A stretch of 6,648 bases of DNA from Oligoflexales bacterium. Lineage in GTDB: Bacteria > Bdellovibrionota_B > Oligoflexia > Oligoflexales > CACXFL01. The stretch is from assembly GCA_028282865.1 (NCBI GenBank), contig JANQHA010000209.1:1-6648 (forward strand). Direction: 5' to 3'. A program made the translations under genes and the position numbers. The notes under the pieces are model-generated. The model ran no database searches. It worked only from the letters and a program-made list of their open reading frames with translations, and had not been told where the DNA came from. Positions 1-5,389 of the stretch are shown here, in pieces. Positions within the stretch are counted from its first letter, which is position 1. Each line of letters starts with the position of its first letter.

Positions 1-915
1 CGGGCTGTCGATAATGTTAGCTTTGAAATTTCGCCGGGTGAGACATTAGGTTTAGTCGGGGAGTCTGGTTCTGGAAAAAGTGTGACATCTTTATCGATAC
101 TGAATCTGATTCCCTCCCCAGCTGGTAGGATTGAAGCTGGAACTATTAGTTATAAAAATAGAAACCTTTTATCTCTTAGCAAAAATGAAATGATGAAGAT
201 TCGTGGGCGTGAGATTAGCATGATCTTTCAAGAACCTATGACCAGCTTGAACCCAGTTTTTACAGTCGGTAGTCAGATCGACGAGGTTTTTAAAATACAT
301 AGGGGCTTCGATCGGCATAATTCTCGCAAACACACCGTTGAAATGCTAGACATGGTCAAAATACCCTCGCCTAAGGAGCGTGCAGAAGAGTATCCTCATC
401 AACTTTCTGGTGGAATGAGACAGAGGGTTATGATCGCTATGGCTCTTGCCTGTCAGCCTCAACTCCTAATTGCCGATGAACCTACAACAGCCTTAGATGT
501 TACGATTCAGGCTCAGATACTCGATCTTATAGATGACTTGCAGCTTAAGTTTAAAATGGCTGTTTTGCTTATCACTCATGATTTAGGGGTAGTTGCCGAA
601 ACTTGTGATCGTGTCATAGTTTTGTACGGCGGTAGCGTGGTTGAGGAGGCGAGTGTAGACGAGTTATTTGATAAGCCGCTGCACCCGTATACCCAGGGCC
701 TTTTAGAATCTGTGCCAAAGCTGGGAAGAAAGGTTGATGAACTTCCTACCATTGACGGCACGGTTCCTTCGTTAGGTGGATTTCCTAGTGGGTGTAAATT
801 TCAAAATAGATGTGCAAAAGTCACGGAGCAATGCCGCCAACATGTGCCGCAGCTGCAACCTGCTGCAGGGGGCGGTCGAAAGGTCGCATGCTGGAACCTG
901 GGAGAAGAAGGCTAG
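1..915 (+). CDS. Peptide ABC transporter ATP-binding protein, OppD/DppD type (5' end cut off by window edge)
   Basis: This is one of the two cytoplasmic ATPases of an oligopeptide/dipeptide/nickel-family ABC importer. It hydrolyses ATP to drive uptake through two permeases that are not in this window. The reading frame is open from base 1, so the start lies upstream; a GTG at 82 falls inside the Walker A region and is not the start. Numbering from codon 1 (304 residues present), I see Walker A GESGSGKS at 20-27, a Q-loop (MIFQEP), the signature LSGGMRQRV at 135-143, Walker B LLIADEP at 155-161 and the H-loop His at 193. The C-terminal oligopeptide-transporter extension has HPYTQGLL and four cysteines (265, 271, 278, 297). 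In DppD-type proteins such a cysteine set is known to bind an iron-sulfur cluster. Only about 20-30 N-terminal residues seem to be missing. Sequence alone does not separate Opp, Dpp and related substrates. The gene is followed without a gap by its partner ATPase. Confidence 0.95.
   Translation, partial: RAVDNVSFEISPGETLGLVGESGSGKSVTSLSILNLIPSPAGRIEAGTISYKNRNLLSLSKNEMMKIRGREISMIFQEPMTSLNPVFTVGSQIDEVFKIHRGFDRHNSRKHTVEMLDMVKIPSPKERAEEYPHQLSGGMRQRVMIAMALACQPQLLIADEPTTALDVTIQAQILDLIDDLQLKFKMAVLLITHDLGVVAETCDRVIVLYGGSVVEEASVDELFDKPLHPYTQGLLESVPKLGRKVDELPTIDGTVPSLGGFPSGCKFQNRCAKVTEQCRQHVPQLQPAAGGGRKVACWNLGEEG
901..911 (+). promoter_or_regulatory. Ribosome binding site that fixes the GTG start of the OppF-type gene
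   Basis: The purine run GGAGAAGAAGG lies inside the last codons of the upstream ATPase gene, with its GGAG 10 bases and its AAGG 3 bases before GTG 915. Together with the TAGTG stop/start overlap it supports translational coupling and argues against the longer frame opening at 810. Confidence 0.6.
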
Positions 916-1886
916 TGGCTGACATTTTATTAGAAGTGAAAGACTTGACCAAGCACTTTGTGAGTAAAGAAGGCTTCTTTGGCTCTTCTGGTACTGTGCA
1001 TGCCGTAAATGGCGTGAGCTTTCGTTTGGCTAGTGGTCAGACTTTAGGGTTGGTCGGTGAGTCTGGGTGTGGCAAGACGACCCTAGGTCGAACTCTTCTG
1101 AGATTATACCGGCCTAATAGCGGTGAGATTATTTTTGATGGGCTTGATATTACTCATCGGAGTAGTCGGTTGATGCGGCCGCTCAGAAAAGATATGCAGA
1201 TGATTTTTCAAGATCCATTCTCTTCGTTGAACCCGCGCATGACGGTATCTTCTTTGGTGGCAGAACCTTTTCAGGTTCATGGAGGTATAGAACGCCACCA
1301 AATTTCCTCGAAGGTTGCTGAGCTTTTAGATATGGTGGGCTTGGACCCTAAAAGCGCCGATCGCTATCCGCATGAATTTTCTGGAGGGCAGCGCCAGCGT
1401 ATTGGAATTGCCCGTGCTATTGCTTTAAGCCCTAAGCTTATCATTGCCGACGAGCCTGTGAGTGCTCTCGATGTTTCTATTCAGTCGCAGATATTAAATC
1501 TAATGGCAAAATTAAAGAAGAGCCTCCAGCTTTCTTACATATTTATCGCGCACGACTTGGCGGTTGTAGAACATATCTCAGATATGGTTGCAGTGATGTA
1601 CCTCGGTAAGATAGTGGAGTATACGGATAGTTCCAATCTATATAGCAACCCCCTGCACCCCTATACGAAAATTTTGATAGACTCGATCCCAGTAGCCAAG
1701 GTGGGGGCCAAACGCGAGCGCGCTATTATCAAAGGTGATGTTCCAAGCCCGCTAAATCCCCCTTCTGGTTGTGCGTTTCACCCAAGGTGTCCATTAGCTA
1801 CCGATATCTGCCGTCAACAACAACCCGATGTCAAAGACCACGGCACATCTGGAGTTAGCCATAAGGTAGCTTGTCATCATGTCTAA
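915..1886 (+). CDS. Peptide ABC transporter ATP-binding protein, OppF/DppF type
   Basis: This is the second ATPase of the same peptide importer, 323 residues, a normal length for OppF/DppF. It should pair with the upstream OppD-type subunit on the inner face of the membrane. Motifs are Walker [10 protein letters not shown] at 48-56, Q-loop Gln 99 (MIFQDP), signature FSGGQRQRI at 155-163, Walker B IIADEP at 176-181 and H-loop His 213. The C-terminal extension has LHPYTK and four cysteines (286, 292, 299, 320), matching those in the upstream subunit and suggesting an Fe-S cluster. I chose GTG 915 because the OppF-type N-terminus ([14 protein letters not shown]) begins right there, a purine-rich ribosome site lies at 901-911, and the GTG shares one base with the upstream TAG. 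A start at 810 is also open but would add 35 residues of low-complexity sequence overlapping the upstream gene. The 3' end overlaps murG by 8 bases. All catalytic motifs are intact, so both ATP sites look functional. Confidence 0.95.
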   Translation: MADILLEVKDLTKHFVSKEGFFGSSGTVHAVNGVSFRLASGQTLGLVGESGCGKTTLGRTLLRLYRPNSGEIIFDGLDITHRSSRLMRPLRKDMQMIFQDPFSSLNPRMTVSSLVAEPFQVHGGIERHQISSKVAELLDMVGLDPKSADRYPHEFSGGQRQRIGIARAIALSPKLIIADEPVSALDVSIQSQILNLMAKLKKSLQLSYIFIAHDLAVVEHISDMVAVMYLGKIVEYTDSSNLYSNPLHPYTKILIDSIPVAKVGAKRERAIIKGDVPSPLNPPSGCAFHPRCPLATDICRQQQPDVKDHGTSGVSHKVACHHV

Positions 1887-2934
1887 GGTCGTTGTTCTTA
1901 CCGGCGGAGGAACCGCCGGCCATGTGATGCCGCACTTTGCGATTATTCCTCAGTTAAAGGCATTAGGATGGGACTATTACTATATAGGCTCTAAAGGTAT
2001 TGAGCAAAAGCTAGTAACTGAGAAAGGTGTGGATTTTTATCCGGTTCAGGTTGGCAAGCTACGAAGGTATCTTTCTTGGGATAATTTAGTGGATATCTTT
2101 CGCTTGATTTTGGGCTTTTTCCAATCGATGCTGATCTTAATCAAAAGGCGACCCTATTGTGTTTTTAGTAAAGGCGGTTATGTGAGTGTTCCTGTGTGTA
2201 TGGCTGCGTGGGTGCTCGGTATTCGGGTGATCACTCATGAGTCCGACTTAACTCCTGGACTCGCTACCAAGATTATTTCTAAGGTTGCCACTAAAGTGCT
2301 GTGCACATTCCCAGAGACTGTAAACTACTTGGCGCCAGGAGCTCAGTGGGTTGGTGCTGCAGTGCGCCCAGAAGTGTTATCTGGTGATCGCGCCTCAGGT
2401 CTGAGCTTTATTGGCTTCTCAGAAGATGATCAACGCCCCGTTATACTGTTCATGGGGGGCAGCCTTGGCGCTCAGCGTATTAACGAGGCTTTAGGAGAGG
2501 CTTTGCCCGAGTTAACTCAGCGCTTCCGTGTGGTCCATTTAACTGGAAAGGGTAAGCAGCTCTCATACTCCTCCGAGGGTTATAGGTCGTTTGAGTTTTT
2601 AGCAGATAGGTTACCCGATGTTTTAGCGGCTAGCGATTTTGTGGTCAGCCGCGCTGGGGCAAATTCTATTTTTGAATTTTTGAGCTTAAGGATTCCCATG
2701 CTGCTAATTCCTTTAGTGATAGGCTCACGAGGTGATCAGGTTCATAATGCCCAGCACTTTGAGAACAATGGTTGGTGTATGACCTTGTCAGAAAAGTCTT
2801 TGTCGGCCGTTGATCTTGTTAGGGCGGTAGATCAGCTTGCTTCAAAAAAAGATCAAATCTTAGCGAAACAATCAGAATACCGACCCGAAGCCGCCGTCCA
2901 AAAAATACTAGAGTCGATCACTGCTAATACCTAA
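1879..2934 (+). CDS. murG: MurG-type UDP-GlcNAc:lipid I N-acetylglucosaminyltransferase
   Basis: MurG adds GlcNAc from UDP-GlcNAc to lipid I, making lipid II on the cytoplasmic face of the inner membrane, the last intracellular step of peptidoglycan synthesis. The protein has 351 residues, the usual length, in two Rossmann-like GT-B halves. The N-terminal half has the glycine loop GGGTAGH at 9-15, a SKGGYVSVP segment at 97-105 and HESDLTPG at 120-127. The C-terminal, donor-binding half has GGSLGA at 193-198, SRAGANSIFEF at 257-267, whose Glu 266 fits the ribose-binding Glu of the family, and SRGDQVHNA at 283-291. HESD and SRGDQ differ from the HEQN and KDRQQ versions in E. coli MurG and recall the variant MurG known in Bacillus-group Firmicutes. 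ATG 1879 overlaps the end of the OppF-type gene by 8 bases; the ribosome site is weak (AAGG at 1863-1866), so coupling is likely. No mraY, murD, ftsW or murC is next to it, so this is not a standard dcw cluster. It could be the main MurG or a second, specialised copy. Confidence 0.92.
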   Translation: MSKVVVLTGGGTAGHVMPHFAIIPQLKALGWDYYYIGSKGIEQKLVTEKGVDFYPVQVGKLRRYLSWDNLVDIFRLILGFFQSMLILIKRRPYCVFSKGGYVSVPVCMAAWVLGIRVITHESDLTPGLATKIISKVATKVLCTFPETVNYLAPGAQWVGAAVRPEVLSGDRASGLSFIGFSEDDQRPVILFMGGSLGAQRINEALGEALPELTQRFRVVHLTGKGKQLSYSSEGYRSFEFLADRLPDVLAASDFVVSRAGANSIFEFLSLRIPMLLIPLVIGSRGDQVHNAQHFENNGWCMTLSEKSLSAVDLVRAVDQLASKKDQILAKQSEYRPEAAVQKILESITANT

Positions 2935-4336
2935 TCACAACCGAAGTGGCAAAGTGATCTGAATAACCGAATATGCTAGAGTCGTTATAATTACGAAACC
3001 TTTTGGGAGCGCATTTTTCGGTTACCTTTAGTACGTCTAAGTTCTGCTCCTCGAACAAATCGGTTACTTTTTTAGATTCAACTGATTTAAGAGTACCGTA
3101 GTAACGGGGGCGAGGCTCTATTTGCTCTACAGTATTTTGGTCTCTATATATGTCTACCGATTGTTCGGCCACTAGCTTCTTTTGGTTGTGTAAAACATGA
3201 GAGTTCAAGTCGATACGAAGCCCTTGGTGCTTGAGAAGATTCTTCGATATAAAAAACTTATCAAGGTGATTCCAAGCTACATTAGGAGGGTAGTAATAGC
3301 TTCCTCGCTGTGAAGTGGGGTTGCTTCTTATGCTGCTAAGTTGGTCTAGGTCTTCCAGTTCTGGAGAGCCTTTTAGTAAGATATCTCTAAAAGGATGCTT
3401 CCTAAAACCTGTTTCTCCATCGGTGGTGTTAAAGTCACCGGTAGCAATAACATGTGACCCCGGGTTTTGGTCCATAGTGGTTTGAATGATTTCCTTAAGC
3501 CTTAGGGCGACATTGTTTCTGAGCCAAGTCGGTCCACGCTGTGAAGGCCAGTGGTTTCCGTATACAAAGAGGTGGTGGTTCTTGTCTACTAGGAAGTGAG
3601 CTTCAATGATATCTCGGGTTGCTCTGGTTCCTCCAGAACGTGCGTTATAGGTTTTGCTTTTAACAAGTTCTAATTTTGAAGAGCGGTAAACAATGGCAAT
3701 ATCAATACCACGTTGATCTGGGCTATTGGTCATGACCAGACCCATCTGCGGGTTGTCTGGGCAAATTCCGTCTTTGGTGCACGACTGGTCTAACATGCCA
3801 ATTCGTTTTGCAAACTTAGTTACAATCTGCGGGTTTTCTATTTCCACTAAAACTAAAATATCTGGTAGGACGCCTGCCCGAAACTGAATACCCATCGATT
3901 TTTCCATCTGAGATAATTTTAATTCGACATCATCTTCGTCCCAATCAGATGAAAAGCATCTTGCTAGTCTTCGCTTGGCATTTTCTCGACAAATTTTTGC
4001 TGGATCCCCCGCTTCGGGGCAAGCAGCAAGTTCCTTTTTATTCCGATTAATGCAGTAGTTAAATTTGACCTTCGGCCCCGAGATGTATCGATTATTTTCA
4101 TCTACCAGTACCTTAGGTTGGTACTCAAAGTCGGACTTGCCCACGTCATGCTTGGCATCGAATAGGTTTTCGAGGTTATAGGTCATGATTCTAAGCCCGT
4201 TGCCGCGCACCTTAGATATTTTTGAAGCTAAGTGATCCGTACATGAATTTAGCAAGATGATTTGATCGGGACTTGTATAAGCCACTAATTTTAGTGGAGT
4301 AAATACTGCGATAATAAGGGCTAATATCTTTTTCAT
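2924..4336 (-). CDS. Exported endonuclease/exonuclease/phosphatase (EEP, DNase I-like) family protein
   Basis: A 470-residue metal-dependent phosphoesterase-fold protein, probably secreted or periplasmic. ATG 4336 gives an N-terminus with two lysines and a hydrophobic stretch (about 4-19), a typical signal peptide ending near LVA/Y. EEP motifs appear in the right order: TYNLENLFD at 52-60 (Asn 54), the metal-binding Glu 165 in LVEIEN, RGIDIAIVYR at 209-218, GNHWPSQRG at 260-268 (His 262), GDFN at 300-303 (Asp 301, Asn 303), WNHLDKFFIS at 355-364 and YSDHFA at 458-463 (Asp 460, His 461). All expected catalytic positions are present. Between motifs 1 and 2 is an insertion of about 100 residues. 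There are eight cysteines (32, 94, 106, 116, 127, 186, 192, 442), an even number that fits disulfides outside the cytoplasm. The fold does not tell substrate: extracellular DNase/RNase, phosphatase or phospholipase are all possible. The gene stands alone, converging on murG with an 11-base overlap and diverging from the RND genes. Confidence 0.9.
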   Translation of the reverse strand: MKKILALIIAVFTPLKLVAYTSPDQIILLNSCTDHLASKISKVRGNGLRIMTYNLENLFDAKHDVGKSDFEYQPKVLVDENNRYISGPKVKFNYCINRNKKELAACPEAGDPAKICRENAKRRLARCFSSDWDEDDVELKLSQMEKSMGIQFRAGVLPDILVLVEIENPQIVTKFAKRIGMLDQSCTKDGICPDNPQMGLVMTNSPDQRGIDIAIVYRSSKLELVKSKTYNARSGGTRATRDIIEAHFLVDKNHHLFVYGNHWPSQRGPTWLRNNVALRLKEIIQTTMDQNPGSHVIATGDFNTTDGETGFRKHPFRDILLKGSPELEDLDQLSSIRSNPTSQRGSYYYPPNVAWNHLDKFFISKNLLKHQGLRIDLNSHVLHNQKKLVAEQSVDIYRDQNTVEQIEPRPRYYGTLKSVESKKVTDLFEEQNLDVLKVTEKCAPKRFRNYNDSSIFGYSDHFATSVVIRY

Positions 4337-4342
4337 AAACAT

Positions 4343-4347
4343 CTCCG
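4343..4347 (-). promoter_or_regulatory. Ribosome binding site deciding the EEP gene start
   Basis: Read on the minus strand, CGGAG is followed by ATGTTTATG. The GGAG sits 6 bases before the second ATG (4336) but directly abuts the first ATG (4342), which is too close for initiation. The start is therefore placed at 4336, giving an N-terminus beginning MKKILAL. Confidence 0.65.
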
Positions 4348-4350
4348 TAG

Positions 4351-4379
4351 TTGTATATAATTATGTTTTCTGCTATAAG
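4351..4379 (+). promoter_or_regulatory. Candidate sigma70-type promoter for the RND efflux operon
   Basis: TTGTAT at 4351-4356 is separated by exactly 17 bases from TATAAG at 4374-4379, and the latter is preceded by TG one base upstream (extended -10, TGCTATAAG). Transcription would start near 4386, leaving a leader of about 27 bases before TTG 4413. The -35 matches the consensus in only its first three bases, as extended -10 promoters often do. The pentamer CTGCT occurs at 4370-4374 and again at 4380-4384, one helical turn apart across the -10; this may be chance or part of an operator. Confidence 0.45.
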
Positions 4380-4412
4380 CTGCTCATTTACAATCACATA
4401 TCGAGACGCAAC

Positions 4413-5369
4413 TTGAGATCTATTTATACCGCCTTCTATCTAATATTATCTAGCTTTGCAACGGGTCTTTTAGGTGACTCTCCCAAACCTGAAGAGGCTG
4501 TTGAGGTCTTCGTAGAGAAGATAGAAAAAGTCGAGGTCTATGACGCCTCGTACTTCGGTGGTCTTTTGCGACCTTTAAAATCGGTGAGTGTTGTTTCCGA
4601 AATCGATGGGACTATCTTACGTTCCCATGTTGTGCCTGGCCAAAAGGTCCGTTCTGGCCAAATGCTATTCGAATTAAAGCCGAAAGGTGTTGGTCTTGGG
4701 TTTAGAAAACACCGAGTCACAAGTCCGATCACAGGTCGAGTCGCGACTATCATCAAAGATACCGGCAGTTTTGTTCGCGCAGGCGATAAGTTTGCCGTAG
4801 TTATGGATGCATCGAAGAAGCAGGTCGAGGTTCAGGTTTCGACAGCTGATGTTGCTAAGCTGAAGCTTAATCAGGTGCTGGATGTCGACTATAAATTACT
4901 ACTGGAAGGCAAGATTCAGTTAAAAGCAAAGGTAATATCAATATCACCGGTAGCTGATCCTCGTTTTGGTACTTATCAGGTGAGGATGGATTTACTCTGC
5001 AACGCTGCAGAAAAGTCTGTCCCATGTCCGGACTCACTTCGGGTTGGTGAGTATGTAAAGGTTATTTTGAAGCTGAATCTTCGCCAAAGTGTATTAGTCG
5101 ATGTTAAAAGCCTAACTAATAAGGACTCGCAGGCAGTTATCGTCAAGGACGGATTAGCGAAAGCAGTTGATGTTAAGACCGGTAAAAGTTACGGCTTAAA
5201 AATCGAAATTTTGTCTGGACTTGAGCCTGGTATGAACCTCATCACCAGTTATTCAAAATACCCTAAAGATGGTCGTAAAGTGCTTATAAAGGATCTAGAG
5301 AAAGAAAAAGAAGCTATCTACTCGGAATCTCCAGGATCATCTTCAAACAAAGAAAAGCAGAAGAGTTAG
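4413..5369 (+). CDS. RND efflux periplasmic adaptor subunit (membrane fusion protein, HlyD/AcrA family), lacking an alpha-hairpin
   Basis: This adaptor should link an inner-membrane RND pump to the outer parts of the envelope. From TTG 4413 it has 318 residues. It begins with a signal-like segment (hydrophobic about 5-20) without a lipobox cysteine, so it is probably exported but not a lipoprotein. The first half of the lipoyl (barrel-sandwich) domain spans about 58-90 (VSEIDGTI, VVPGQKVRSGQ), and the second half about 103-131 (SPITGRVATI, GSFVRAGDKF). The beta-barrel follows, with SISPVADPRFGTYQVR at 176-191 and RVGEYVKV at 210-217. The membrane-proximal domain covers about 226-295 (ILSGLEPGMNL). 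Only about 12 residues join the lipoyl halves, so the coiled-coil hairpin that meets TolC in AcrA-type adaptors is absent. The tail (about 295-318) is charged and Lys/Glu/Ser-rich. The TTG start has only a weak GAG ribosome site (4403-4405). No in-frame ATG or GTG gives a better signal peptide. The RND permease gene follows 20 bases later. Confidence 0.9.
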   Translation: MRSIYTAFYLILSSFATGLLGDSPKPEEAVEVFVEKIEKVEVYDASYFGGLLRPLKSVSVVSEIDGTILRSHVVPGQKVRSGQMLFELKPKGVGLGFRKHRVTSPITGRVATIIKDTGSFVRAGDKFAVVMDASKKQVEVQVSTADVAKLKLNQVLDVDYKLLLEGKIQLKAKVISISPVADPRFGTYQVRMDLLCNAAEKSVPCPDSLRVGEYVKVILKLNLRQSVLVDVKSLTNKDSQAVIVKDGLAKAVDVKTGKSYGLKIEILSGLEPGMNLITSYSKYPKDGRKVLIKDLEKEKEAIYSESPGSSSNKEKQKS

Positions 5370-5389
5370 AGAAGGGAAGGGTATTAGGG

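Larger units (their letters stand above)
4337..4412. other. Divergent intergenic region between the EEP gene and the RND efflux genes
   Basis: This AT-rich 76-base gap is the only place for promoters of both divergent genes. The plus-strand promoter candidate is listed separately. For the minus strand I see AT-rich -10-like hexamers (CATAAT read at 4365-4360, TATACA read at 4357-4352), but no convincing -35 at standard distance from either, so I do not call a minus-strand promoter. Confidence 0.6.

Noticed and set aside
82..84. GTG as the start of the first ATPase gene
   Set aside because: It lies at the end of the Walker A loop; the same frame is open back to base 1 with conserved sequence before it, so the gene begins outside the window.
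576..761. Small minus-strand frame inside the first ATPase gene
   Set aside because: Low-complexity Ser/Thr-rich antisense translation of conserved ATPase sequence; a shadow frame.
810..914. ATG 810 as the start of the OppF-type gene
   Set aside because: The extra 35 residues are Ala/Cys/Arg-rich, unlike the family N-terminus, and overlap the upstream gene by 106 bases; GTG 915 has the ribosome site and the right N-terminus.
1104..1301. Small minus-strand frame inside the second ATPase gene
   Set aside because: Antisense of conserved ABC motifs with no family resemblance or ribosome site that I can see.
4337..4342. ATG 4342 as the EEP gene start
   Set aside because: The GGAG ribosome site directly abuts it; the in-frame ATG at 4336 has proper 6-base spacing.
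4212..4397. A 61-codon minus-strand frame over the EEP gene start and intergenic region
   Set aside because: It overlaps the well-supported EEP gene in another frame, has no recognisable motif, and runs through the promoter region.
4538..4756. Small minus-strand frame inside the RND adaptor gene
   Set aside because: Antisense of the lipoyl-domain coding sequence; no independent support.
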